Source: JBFWNG01 sp050251195 | GTDB taxonomy: Bacteria; Bdellovibrionota_B; Oligoflexia; Oligoflexales; Oligoflexaceae | Assembly (NCBI GenBank): GCA_050251195.1 | Contig: JBFWNG010000005.1 | Location: 221,289 to 285,288, forward strand | Direction: 5' to 3' | DNA length: 64,000 bases | Part shown: piece by piece, positions 51,301-59,663 of the stretch | Layout of the letters: each line of letters begins with the position of its first letter | How positions within the stretch are numbered: the first letter of the stretch is position 1 | The notes under the pieces: model-generated | Database searches by the model: none | What the model was told of the DNA's origin: nothing | What the model saw: only the letters and a program-made list of their open reading frames with translations | Made by a program: the position numbers and the translations under genes

Positions 51301-52197
51301 ATGATCGCACCTGACATCTTTAAATTCGACTCCTGTGAATCTTTTTTCAATGAATTCTTTCATATCAATAAGGGCACAAACGGAACTTTCAGTCATAGGT
51401 TCTTTGCCAAAAAGATTGGATGGTCTTCGACTTATCTCAGCGGAATCATGCAGGGCCGTAAAAAATTGGGGGTTTTGCAGGCAATTCAGTTCTCACGACT
51501 TTTTGAGATGAGCGATTTCGAAACAGAACGGCTGGTGTTATTAAGTTTGAAGGCTTCGGAAAGTTCGGATATCAAGAATTTTTCCACACGAATGACGGCT
51601 CATCTGGATCGTGAGAATCCATCTGAAATCATCGAAGACCCAGATATTTCGAGCTTCGAAGCGGGTGCCGTTATGAACCTTCTTATTGCGCGCAACCGAA
51701 TCCTGGAGCCTCATGAGATCATGGATCGCCTTTACACCGTGCCAGATCTCACTAAAGACAAGATTGAGAAAATCGTTACGTTATTGATCGAGAAAAGGAT
51801 TTTGCTGGTCGAGAATGATGGGTCTATCAAGGAGTCGGGCAGAAATATCTACTTCAACCGTTCGGCGTCAGAATTTCCCCCAAATAAATCGCAAGCGCTC
51901 TTTGAGAAGTACATTGGAAGCATGAGGAAACATTGCGAGACGCGCAAAAGGCCATGGAGCTATCGATGCGGCGCTGTGGTCTTTTCTAAACGGTATATGA
52001 AGGTTGTCGCCGAAATGTCGGAAAGATTCATTCTAAATACAATGTCCTTGAAGGAGGATGACAAGCCGCAGAACAACGGCGCCTTCCAAATCATCATAGG
52101 TCTTTTCCCCTTGGACAAAACCGAAAAGCCGTATACCCACAGCTTACAGAAAAATCCAGCTACCAAAGCGCAAGCCTTGACTACTTCTAAAGGCTAA
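51301..52197 (+). CDS. TIGR02147 family protein (second copy)
   Basis: The 298-residue protein has the family's N-terminal HTH-like segment FSHRFFAKKIGWSSTYLSGI, then MQGRKKLGVLQAIQFSRLFE and FETERLVLLSLKA. A middle linker and a C-terminal half follow (IMDRLYTVPDLTKDKIEKI, LLIEKRILLVENDGSIKES). It matches 10313-11140 in layout but not closely in sequence. A regulatory role is inferred. The gene lies 83 bp upstream of a PEP-binding-domain lipoprotein gene on the same strand, its possible target. Confidence 0.85.
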   Translation: MIAPDIFKFDSCESFFNEFFHINKGTNGTFSHRFFAKKIGWSSTYLSGIMQGRKKLGVLQAIQFSRLFEMSDFETERLVLLSLKASESSDIKNFSTRMTAHLDRENPSEIIEDPDISSFEAGAVMNLLIARNRILEPHEIMDRLYTVPDLTKDKIEKIVTLLIEKRILLVENDGSIKESGRNIYFNRSASEFPPNKSQALFEKYIGSMRKHCETRKRPWSYRCGAVVFSKRYMKVVAEMSERFILNTMSLKEDDKPQNNGAFQIIIGLFPLDKTEKPYTHSLQKNPATKAQALTTSKG

Positions 52198-52280
52198 GCA
52201 TAGAATAACTATAGAAAATCTGTTGTTCTATGAATACAGGATAATCCCTTAGTAAAGAGAATATGCAAAGGAGATACTGC

Positions 52281-54572
52281 ATGCTCACGCGAACGCTGTT
52301 CATTTTTCTAGCGCTTTGTTTTGTCGGGTGCAAAAAATCTGCTTCTTCCACTAAGAACGAAGACTCGCCGGAAATTGTTCACAGTATCAACAGTGTCGAG
52401 GAATATAATATGCTTTCGCCACCAGACATGGACGACAGCGTAAAGTGGGTTCTCGGCCTCAAAGAACCGGGCATTCCTGCATATTTCATGAACGGTTATA
52501 ACATTGATACTCATGACGGGATATTGAATGCCGATGGCTTCCCGAGAGAGAAGTATTCCGAAGTTAAGATGAGCAATTGGTTTGACATGGTTGTATTTCC
52601 CCTCCCTCAGCCGCTGGCGGCTGGAGTATTATCGTATTCTGCTACCTTCAAGCATGAGGCGTTTCCCACCACAGGAGCGGTCGGATTTAGGACCTACGTA
52701 TCTGATGACACACATGTAGAAGGATGTGAGGACTTAGAGAAAGCGAGGTTTAGTCCCGAAGAAGTCCAACATATCGTTCTGGTACAGAAACGCCTCAAAG
52801 AGACCGTGACTTTTATACAAGGCAAACTTGTGATGCTCCTTGCGTGTGAGCAAATGTTAGATGTCAACAAAGAGGCGTTGTCCAACAAGGGTATCATTCC
52901 GTTTCTCGAGGATAAGTTCCTAGAGCTCAAAAACGAACCAACGACCTACAATGCCGCAAAGTCGTACGGGTTTCTCAAATACATTACGGCTGAGGAATAT
53001 GACGCCGGCGAATATACAGCTAAAGACATTTTGATCTTTGAAAGTTTGCCGATCGATATAGGCCCTCTGTCAGGTGTGATCACCAAGCGCCATCAAGTCA
53101 AGGCAAGCCATGTGTACCTTCGTGCCAAGAATCAAAACATTCCCAATATTTTCCTCCCCGAAGCAGATGACCGAGACGACATCGAACCGAGTATTGGTCA
53201 ACTTGTGGAGTTCGAAACAAAAGATAATGGCACCTTTACCATGCGGAACGCAGAGGACTTTCCGGGTGGGGCAAACGAGCTACAGAACCAGGCTAACAAT
53301 TACTTTGATTCGCGAGTGCCAAATCTGCCGGAGCCGCAACTTGATCTTAGCAACAAGGACCTGTTTGTCTGGCGTGACGGAACACCGTCCAAGGCTCTTG
53401 TGAAGTCGTACGGTGCAAAGGGAACAAATTTCGCAATTCTTGACACTGCGCTAAACAAGGCAGGCTACAATAGGGAGGGTTATCGAGGATCATTTCTTAT
53501 TCCTTTCTACTACTATAAGGAGCACGTTTCACAGGTTCTCAATGCGGGGATCTGCGCCAAAGCGCTAGTGAAATGTCAGGAGGATTTTGATCCATCCGGA
53601 TGTGTGGCAGCTAACCAAGCGTGCACTGCTCTTGCGGGACAGAATCGAAAGGTTGAGGATTTTTTGGGTGAGATTTCATCGTCAAATAACAATCCCCAAA
53701 TGCTGGCAAATGCAAAATATCGTAAAGGTTATCTAGGTTATGCCCAGGCGGTTATCAAAGAGACCCCGTTTGTTCAAGCGACGTTGCAGAAAATAAAGAA
53801 TCAGATCAGTGCAGCCTATGCGACAACGGAACGCATGCGGTTTAGGTCAAGTACTAACGCGGAGGATCTACCCGGATTGACCGGCGCTGGCTTGTACGAA
53901 TCCAAAGCCGGTTGCCTAGGAGACTCAAACACCTCTGCGACCCAATCAGCATGTTTAACCGAGAAGGAAATGGCGCGAACAAAGGCGCTTATCACACGCT
54001 TGGAAGCCGCCGGCCCAACCGAACATGCTGACTTAATCAAGGATCTAAAGAAGGATCTCAAAAAGAAGAGCCTAGTCGAAGATGCTATCAGAAAGGTGTA
54101 CGCTAGCCTATGGAACGAGCGAGCCTATCTGCAACGCGACTACTACCGGATCGATCACAAGAAAATTCACATGGCCATATTGGTTCATCCTTCATTTGCC
54201 GACGAAACCGCAAACGGCGTTGCTCTTATCGAAGAGATGAACGATAAAATTAGCTTTAACATCGTCAGCCAGGTCGATGACATAAGTATAACCAATCCTA
54301 TAATCAAGGGTGCCTTTCCCGAGCAGATTACTGTTCTCACGACCTTTGACGGTCAAACCGTAGACACGCAACTCGTCGCTAACAGCAACCAGAATCCATC
54401 GGGTGGAAGGGTTATGTCTGACGCTAATGTCAAGGATCTCGTCAAACAGCTATTGGTATTGAGGCAAAAACTGAAGGAGGAGTACGGAGCGGATTATGTC
54501 AAGACGCTGGATTCTGAATTCAAGCTTGATGAATCTGGGAGAGTACAAATGAAGCAGATACGACCGTTCTAG
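52281..54572 (+). CDS. Lipoprotein with PEP/pyruvate-binding (PPDK N-terminal, ATP-grasp-like) domain
   Basis: The 763-residue product has a lipobox FVGC (Cys14) after MLTRTLFIFLALCF. The C-terminal 250 residues carry the PPDK_N signature MRFRSSTNAEDLPGLTGAGLYESKAG (positions about 510-535, given here only by key residues RSSTNAEDLPG), then SLWNERAYLQRDYY, MAILVHPSF and finally VQMKQIRPF. In PEP synthase and PPDK this domain binds ATP and transfers phosphate; here it is exported, where ATP is normally absent. The N-terminal 480 residues are unassigned. AAAGGAG precedes the ATG at 52281. Confidence 0.85.
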   Translation: MLTRTLFIFLALCFVGCKKSASSTKNEDSPEIVHSINSVEEYNMLSPPDMDDSVKWVLGLKEPGIPAYFMNGYNIDTHDGILNADGFPREKYSEVKMSNWFDMVVFPLPQPLAAGVLSYSATFKHEAFPTTGAVGFRTYVSDDTHVEGCEDLEKARFSPEEVQHIVLVQKRLKETVTFIQGKLVMLLACEQMLDVNKEALSNKGIIPFLEDKFLELKNEPTTYNAAKSYGFLKYITAEEYDAGEYTAKDILIFESLPIDIGPLSGVITKRHQVKASHVYLRAKNQNIPNIFLPEADDRDDIEPSIGQLVEFETKDNGTFTMRNAEDFPGGANELQNQANNYFDSRVPNLPEPQLDLSNKDLFVWRDGTPSKALVKSYGAKGTNFAILDTALNKAGYNREGYRGSFLIPFYYYKEHVSQVLNAGICAKALVKCQEDFDPSGCVAANQACTALAGQNRKVEDFLGEISSSNNNPQMLANAKYRKGYLGYAQAVIKETPFVQATLQKIKNQISAAYATTERMRFRSSTNAEDLPGLTGAGLYESKAGCLGDSNTSATQSACLTEKEMARTKALITRLEAAGPTEHADLIKDLKKDLKKKSLVEDAIRKVYASLWNERAYLQRDYYRIDHKKIHMAILVHPSFADETANGVALIEEMNDKISFNIVSQVDDISITNPIIKGAFPEQITVLTTFDGQTVDTQLVANSNQNPSGGRVMSDANVKDLVKQLLVLRQKLKEEYGADYVKTLDSEFKLDESGRVQMKQIRPF

Positions 54573-54651
54573 AAGATCAGAAATATCGGTTTCCCTAAAA
54601 CATTTTTGTTAGGCGCAACATAAGAGAATGCGCTTGTCCTGGAGGTGTCCT

Positions 54652-55007
54652 ATGCGATCAATAGTTTTCCTAATAGCAGGCGCTCTTGTTCTTGGCTGCA
54701 GATCTAGATCGGATTCAAACAGCAATGTTATGGCAGAACTGCAGCATACTATGGTGGGGTAAAAGGCCGTCCAAATATACTTGTGTTGAATGACGAACTT
54801 AAAGAAGAGATTCTGTCCGGCAAGGTGGAGCTCGACAGCAAGCTGCGTTACCTCGCCGAAGGCGACATGTTACTTACCTTAGATCAGGTCAAAGAAATGT
54901 ATAGCAATTCATTAGGCCTATCAAATAATGCCTGCAAACCAGAACTCAGGTGGCCCAACGGCATAAGAAAACTCTTTGGGACAAGCGATTCCGATCGCAG
55001 ATCATAA
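54652..55007 (+). pseudogene. Small lipoprotein gene with a frameshift in a GGGG run
   Basis: The first frame starts at ATG 54652 behind GGAGG and gives MRSIVFLIAGALVLGC (lipobox LVLGC), stopping after 36 codons at 54762. A second frame continues without interruption to 55007 as RPNILVLNDELKEEIL, LRYLAEGDMLLTLDQV and PELRWPNGIRKLFG. Adding one G to the G4 run at 54756-54759 fuses both into a 118-residue lipoprotein. Either the gene is broken, the run is phase-variable, or the sequence has an indel error. Function unknown. Confidence 0.75.
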
Positions 55008-55020
55008 GGTTGGGCAATAT

Positions 55021-55352
55021 ATGAAAAAAAACTATCATTGTTGTTGTTATTTTTTTCGGGGTTCACCATTGCCTTCGCCTGTAAGCAACGGCAAAGCGCA
55101 GTTGCATCAGACCAAGCAAAAAATGACATTCAGGTAACATACTTTGAATATGCTCAATGCTCTAGCAACGGTGTACACAGCTTTAGCGACAAATTCGGGG
55201 GAAACAGATTTTGAGGAATACTGCAAAGACTTTGCCAAGAGGTTCAATGCCCCCCATGTCGGATCCGTAAAGATCAACGGCGGAGCATGCAAAAATGTCA
55301 GCGGCACACCAAAAGATATATGCATGTGCGTTGGAAACTCTCCCGATCAAAC
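55021..55352 (+). pseudogene. 5' part of a Cys-rich lipoprotein gene, frame-broken and split by an IS66-type element
   Basis: An ATG at 55021 starts a lipoprotein signal that becomes MKKTIIVVVIFSGFTIAFAC only if one base is removed from the A8 run (55024-55031) and one from the T7 run (55050-55056). The chain continues KQRQSAVASDQAKNDIQVTY and, after removing one base from the G5 run (55197-55201), ETDFEEYCKDFAKRFNAPHV to PKDICMCVGNSPDQ. At 55353 the mobile element begins, and its first bases supply the stop. The 3' part resumes at 57843. Intact length would be about 275 residues. Confidence 0.8.
55345..55352 (+). repeat. Target-site duplication, left copy
   Basis: GATCAAAC, identical to 57843-57850. 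Eight base pairs is the duplication length made by IS66-family transposition. Confidence 0.92.
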
Positions 55353-55433
55353 GTAAGCGGTCATCCTTCCCCCTCTCGAAGCCTAGGTTCGACTCTGGTA
55401 TAAGTGACGCCATCAACAAACTGGAGTCACAAA

Positions 55434-55727
55434 ATGATCACACAAGAAACCAACAAACGAGAATTCTGGGAAGACCACATCCAGCGATGGTCCGCGTCGG
55501 GGCTGTCGAGGCCTGAGTACTGTAAGCAACATAGCCTCAAGTTCAACACGTTTCATTATTATCAAAACCGCCTATCAAAACCAGGGCATGGTAAAAATTT
55601 CGTAGCTGCGTCAATCAACGACGGGGCGAGCGTACAAATTACCCTCGCAAACGGCATGGTAATACATTGTGAACAAGGCGTAGGACTAACCTGGCTTAAG
55701 AACCTCGTTGGAACGTTGCGGCACTAA
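55434..55727 (+). CDS. tnpA: IS66-family accessory protein TnpA
   Basis: The 97-residue product begins MITQETNKREFWEDHIQRWS, followed by SGLSRPEYCKQHSLKFNTFH, the N-terminal helix-turn-helix pattern of IS66 TnpA. It ends with VQITLANGMVIHCEQGV, the usual TnpA C-terminal strand pair. GGAG precedes the ATG at 55434. Its stop overlaps the start of tnpB by one base (TAATG), as in typical IS66 elements. It is required with TnpB and TnpC for IS66 transposition. Confidence 0.88.
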   Translation: MITQETNKREFWEDHIQRWSASGLSRPEYCKQHSLKFNTFHYYQNRLSKPGHGKNFVAASINDGASVQITLANGMVIHCEQGVGLTWLKNLVGTLRH

Positions 55728-56080
55728 TGAAGTCCGCGGACCACTTTCCTGAAATATTCCTCTTTCGGCCGTTAGTCGATATGCGAAAACAGGTAAGTGG
55801 TCTTGCTTCTATTGTAGAACAAGAAATGCTCCTATCTCCATCGTCAGATGCTCTGTTCGTTTTCACAAACAAGACCCGAAAAATAATGAAGGCGCTGTAC
55901 TGGGACAAAACGGGATTCGCGCTGTGGACGAAACATCTAGAGAAGGACCGGTATTATTGGCCCAGAGTCGGCTCGACGGTCGTCTCGCTGAGTGCCCGGC
56001 ATTTTTCTTGGCTACTTGATGGCATCGATTTATCGCGCATAAAAATTCACAAACCTCTTTCGCCAACGTTATTTTCTTGA
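55727..56080 (+). CDS. tnpB: IS66-family accessory protein TnpB
   Basis: The 117-residue product contains FLFRPLVDMRKQVSGLASIV, LFVFTNKTRKIMKALYWDKT and GFALWTKHLEKDRYYWP, the defining core of IS66 TnpB (IS66 Orf2, PF05717 type). It is full length and intact. Translation is coupled to tnpA by a TAATG overlap. The gene ends 34 bp before the tnpC remnant. Confidence 0.92.
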   Translation: MKSADHFPEIFLFRPLVDMRKQVSGLASIVEQEMLLSPSSDALFVFTNKTRKIMKALYWDKTGFALWTKHLEKDRYYWPRVGSTVVSLSARHFSWLLDGIDLSRIKIHKPLSPTLFS

Positions 56081-56114
56081 AGAAAACTTTCAACCATTTT
56101 GTTGTCGTTTCTGC

Positions 56115-56693
56115 ATGAACTCATCAATAGATTTACTTCCAGACGATCCGGCCCTACTGAAGCGGCTCTTGGCCGAAAGAGATCACGCCATGAATTTGAT
56201 GAAGCGTGATCTCGAATACATGGAAGAGATTGTTAAGCTATTCTACTTTAAAGACAGCGCCGCAGAAGAACGCCTCAAAGGTCGTCTCAAAGGTGCGAAA
56301 CCAGTGATAGCCGAGATGCGCACTTGGCTTGACAGCGTTATTGACAAGGTGCCTCCAAGATCTTTAACCGGACAAGCTCTTTATTACTTAAATTCACAGT
56401 GGCAAAAACTGGTCCGATTCCTCGAAGATGGCAGTGTTCCAATCTCGAATGCGCTCGCTGAAAATGCCATCAGGCCCTTCGCGATCGGTCGAAAAAATTG
56501 GATGTTTAGCGACACGCCGCGCGGCGCACACGCGAGCGCCACAATCTACAGCATCATCGAGACGGCAAAGGCAAACGGCATCGAACCGTACCATTACCTC
56601 ACACATATACTTACAGAAATCCCCAAGGCAACGACGCTTGAAGACTTCGAGCAACTATTGCCATCGGCCGTCCGCAAAAAGTTCGCGCACTGA
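56115..56693 (+). pseudogene. tnpC: IS66 transposase TnpC with a large in-frame internal deletion
   Basis: The open frame gives only 192 residues against roughly 500 for a complete TnpC. Residues 1-43 (LLPDDPALLKRLLAERDHAM) are the N-terminal helical region. From about residue 44 the sequence jumps to the C-terminal catalytic part (SLTGQALYYLNSQWQKLVRF, VPISNALAENAIRPFAIGRK, NWMFSDTPRGAHASATIYS). The zinc-finger region and the first two acidic residues of the DDE triad are gone; the Glu in LAENAIRPF remains. It is inactive as a transposase, though possibly still able to interact with the DNA ends or partner proteins. Confidence 0.9.
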
Positions 56694-56798
56694 TTTTCCT
56701 GGGTTACAGATCGGGGACTTAGGCGACTTGGAAGCCGCGTTCCTGGACAGGGTTTAATGATCGGGTCAACCGGTGAAGCCAGCAACCTTCTCCCTTTA

Positions 56799-57734
56799 TC
56801 AGTACTTCAATCCGGAATCGCAAAGGAGGGTCACAACAGACGCGTTCCGCGGCAATTTTCCTGAGGTTAGCAAACGCACGGAAGCGGCCACATTTGCCCC
56901 TGCGGAAAACCCCACGAAGAGTCCCTCCTTTTTCCCCAACATTTCTTTAAAATGTCCGGATTCCTCATCTGTCACGGCCATAATATCATTCGGCAATGAC
57001 CGATCCCAATGAGGCGGAATAAAGCCATAGCCTATTCCCTGCATAATGTGTTGCGGCTTATAAACTGGTTTTCCACTTAGAACTTCTGCGCCCTGTGGCT
57101 CAACGGCCACGAGATAAATATCCTTCTTCTGATTTTTCAAGTACCTCGATGCTCCCACGAAAGTTCCCCCGCTGCCTATGGCAGCCACAAAGGCATCGAC
57201 TTTGCCGTCCATGTCAGACCAGATCTCGGGTCCCGTGGTTTGCAGGTGCGCTTTCACACAAGACTGGTTATGAAATTGGTCGGCGTAGAACGCACTTCTT
57301 ACCTTTACCAGCTCCATTGCCACCTCCGTCGCCCGCTGGATGTCATTTCCAGTAACCTTGTTCGGCATCCCATCCACCTGGGGAACGAGAACAAGTTCTG
57401 CTCCCAAGCCGCGCAGCATTTTTGCCCGCTCGGGGCTATTGCCCTCCGACATGACAGCGATGAAGGGATTCCCCAGGGCCGCACATACTACCGCCAGACC
57501 AGCGCCCATGTTTCCACTAGTCATCTCCACTACAGGCTGCCCCGAACAAAGCCCACCCGACTCATAAGCGTCCTTGATTATTTGCAAGGCGGCACGGTCC
57601 TTTACACTCCCGCCTGGTTGCAGGAACTCCGCCTTACCGTAGAGCTCCCCAGGCCCGCTATAGATTCGATCCAATTTTATAAGCGGTGTTTTCCCGATGG
57701 CGTATATTGCGCTCTTCGACAACATAAGTATCAT
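56799..57734 (-). CDS. PLP-dependent cysteine synthase / cystathionine beta-synthase-like enzyme (IS passenger)
   Basis: About 311 residues. The fold-type II PLP landmarks are AIGKTPLIKLDRI, the lysine motif PGGSVKDRAA (PLP-binding Lys45), EMTSGNMGAGLAVV for the substrate loop, GSGGTFVGASRYL for phosphate binding, and GIGYGFIPPHWD. Members make cysteine from O-acetylserine or related activated serine. The start is ATG 57734 or 57725; an in-frame TTG at 57776 is less likely. The gene lies wholly inside the IS66-type element, opposite to tnpABC, between the tnpC remnant and the right end, so it is a passenger gene. Confidence 0.85.
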   Translation of the reverse strand: MILMLSKSAIYAIGKTPLIKLDRIYSGPGELYGKAEFLQPGGSVKDRAALQIIKDAYESGGLCSGQPVVEMTSGNMGAGLAVVCAALGNPFIAVMSEGNSPERAKMLRGLGAELVLVPQVDGMPNKVTGNDIQRATEVAMELVKVRSAFYADQFHNQSCVKAHLQTTGPEIWSDMDGKVDAFVAAIGSGGTFVGASRYLKNQKKDIYLVAVEPQGAEVLSGKPVYKPQHIMQGIGYGFIPPHWDRSLPNDIMAVTDEESGHFKEMLGKKEGLFVGFSAGANVAASVRLLTSGKLPRNASVVTLLCDSGLKY

Positions 57735-57842
57735 TTTCCGTTCGTCGTACTTTGGTCGTATGCTAGCATATCGCAACCTTTTTTCGCGAGGAAATGTTAA
57801 CTTAACAAGACAGAGTCAACAGGTTCTTCATTGATCGCTTAC

Positions 57843-57850
57843 GATCAAAC
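57843..57850 (+). repeat. Target-site duplication, right copy
   Basis: GATCAAAC immediately outside the element's right end (…GATCGCTTAC at 57833-57842), identical to 55345-55352. Confidence 0.92.
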
Positions 57851-58337
57851 GATTTCATGCCAAACTGAATCCAAGTCCGAGTCTTCTGGCCCAGTGCTCA
57901 ACGTGACATGCGACAAATACCACGCATACGACGGTTACTATCAGCCTAGGCTCGAAGATAATAAGGCGCTGGGGGATTTAGTCTCTCTCGATCAGTGCAA
58001 GACGATTATTAAAAGCCACAAATTTCAATGGATATGTGTAAAAGAAGTTAAACAACGTGTGGACACGGATGATTCGCGTTTCGTAATTATGAACGCGGCA
58101 AATCAAACACCTTTTGGACCGGCAAATTACATCGGTGGATCAGCCGCTTCTAGAACGGACCTTCAAACATGTATAGGTATCGTCGCCAAGTCGAACAAAG
58201 AATTTATTTGTGCGATGCGGGGAGAGTCGGCGGGAATGAGAACCGTATATCGATTTACCAGAATTGGCGTTGACGATGAACCTCTTGAAGCAGGCAAGAC
58301 GTATGGCAGTCTGGATGAGTGTGCAAAGGTAGATTGA
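57843..58337 (+). pseudogene. 3' part of the Cys-rich lipoprotein gene interrupted by the IS66-type element
   Basis: Starting at the duplicated GAT CAA AC(G), the frame continues exactly where the left part stops: SPDQ then TISCQTESKSESSG. It runs 164 codons to a TGA at 58335. It contains imperfect repeats of an LxSLDxCxxII...(F)ICxx unit (SLDQCKTIIKSHKFQWICVK, RTDLQTCIGIVAKSNKEFIC, and a partial YGSLDECAKVD). A TTG at 57831 lies inside the element, so this is not an independent gene with its own signal. Only removal of the element would restore it. Confidence 0.85.
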
Positions 58338-58454
58338 GTGAGTGATCCCATTGTTGGGGACTTTTTAGTCCAGTCCCTCTGGACCTGCCTTTCCTCCATC
58401 GCGCCCCCGTCACTATACGGACGCTTGGGCGTGCGCGAACCCAATTTCCCAAAA

Positions 58455-59663
58455 TTACTCTTCTGAAGTATACGTCCCCTCGTGCTCTTCATCTGACAGA
58501 TTAATCCAGAGCGGAGTTGGGGAGGTGTCTACTAAACCTCGGATGCTGTCAGCGTCATCTTGTGTTTGGGGGCTAGTGAATGTGGTTTTCTTTTTGCAAG
58601 CATCTTCTCCTTCTTCCCATTTATCCGGGCTTGCCTTTGACCACAAGAGGTTGTTCCAGTCACTTTTGCATGCGAAATAGTATTCATTTTCGCAGTTTTC
58701 GTCCATGAGGCCATTGGGCCCGATAGCGAGGCAGTTTTGCGTGTGTCCTTGATCGTTAGGTTCGCCTGGCGCCCAGGTAAAGAAAGGAACCGGGGACGGT
58801 ACGATTGGTGCTGGTGCTGGAGTTGGGTGACCCGGTTCCCCGATACATTCGGGAAGAAACAAATCTGCGCCTATTCTCGCCGTTTCAGCAAATACGCCTT
58901 CCCACTTTTCCACGGTGCTTTTGCCCCCGTTGGTTTGTAACCATGCTTCGTTGGCATGACCGCCAATGGCGGGCATCCATTTTTCGTTGGTAACGTTCTT
59001 CAAACAAGCAAGGGTGCGTATTCCCATGATGTCGTCGGGGAATAGTCTTGTTATTACTCTACCAGGCACGTCGGACATCATCACAGTGTCACCCGTAACG
59101 GCAGCGCTTCGCACTCTGGGTGAACAATGTGAGTGCATACCTGGGGCATTCGTATTGTCGTCATACTGATCGCAAAGGCCCCACATGTGGCCTGTCTCAT
59201 GGAGTATTGAGGCAATGGAAAGTTCGGAACATTGCTTCACCATGAAGATGGGCATCGAATCTACAAGGGGTGCTGTCGAAGCAACGACGGATGGGCAATA
59301 AGCATCTAATCTCTCACTCTGAACTGTCATGCCAGTAAGTTCGCCTTCTTGAAAGGTTGTGCCAACGTCGGTTACGAAAATTATTCCACCATACCTATTC
59401 AAAATGCCTTCAGTAGGACACGTCGGTTGCACCGTTACAGTCACCTTTCGATTTATCGCGGCGGCCCATTGCTCGTTCGCTTGTTTATATCCATCCAGAT
59501 TCTGAACGCCGCAAATCAGGATGGAGTTGTTGTTAGGAGGCAAATCGGTAAAAAATGGATAAGTTCGGCCGAACAATTGCCCATACTTGGCTTGCGATTG
59601 ATTTCTTGCCTTACAGCCTGAGGCAAGGACAGTGACAAAGAACACCAAAAACCTTTTACGCAT
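58455..59663 (-). CDS. Metzincin lipoprotein with C-terminal, apparently permuted C-type-lectin-like domain (second copy)
   Basis: The 402-residue product has a lipobox ASGC (Cys17). The protease part has HETGHMWGLCD at 155-165, then QYDDN, with VMMSD (194-198) as Met-turn, and DDIMGIRTLAC as in 38814-39905 (DDILGIRVLAC). A Pro-rich linker (279-293) leads to WAPGEPND, QNCLAIG, DENCEN and YFACKSD (298-334), the second half of a C-type lectin fold. WEEGEDACKK, ADSIRGL and LWINLSDEEHEGTY (349-398), the first half, follows it. The protein ends four residues later. The start at 59663 has GGAAG upstream. Confidence 0.85.
   Translation of the reverse strand: MRKRFLVFFVTVLASGCKARNQSQAKYGQLFGRTYPFFTDLPPNNNSILICGVQNLDGYKQANEQWAAAINRKVTVTVQPTCPTEGILNRYGGIIFVTDVGTTFQEGELTGMTVQSERLDAYCPSVVASTAPLVDSMPIFMVKQCSELSIASILHETGHMWGLCDQYDDNTNAPGMHSHCSPRVRSAAVTGDTVMMSDVPGRVITRLFPDDIMGIRTLACLKNVTNEKWMPAIGGHANEAWLQTNGGKSTVEKWEGVFAETARIGADLFLPECIGEPGHPTPAPAPIVPSPVPFFTWAPGEPNDQGHTQNCLAIGPNGLMDENCENEYYFACKSDWNNLLWSKASPDKWEEGEDACKKKTTFTSPQTQDDADSIRGLVDTSPTPLWINLSDEEHEGTYTSEE

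Larger units (their letters stand above)
55353..57842. mobile_element. IS66-type element (2,490 bp) with deleted tnpC and a passenger gene
   Basis: The left end reads GTAAGCGGTCATCC and the right end, read inward, GTAAGCGATCAATG: 10 of the first 11 bases match and both begin with the IS66-typical GTAA. An exact 8-bp duplication (GATCAAAC) flanks it. Inside are tnpA (55434-55727), tnpB (55727-56080), an internally deleted tnpC (56115-56693) and, on the opposite strand, a cysteine-synthase-like gene. The element cannot make a full transposase and would need one in trans. The exact duplication and ends suggest a fairly recent insertion. Confidence 0.93.

Noticed and set aside
57831..58337. Independent gene starting at a TTG at 57831
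   Set aside because: The TTG lies inside the IS66-type right end. The frame is the 3' half of the gene interrupted at 55352, as the duplicated target site shows.
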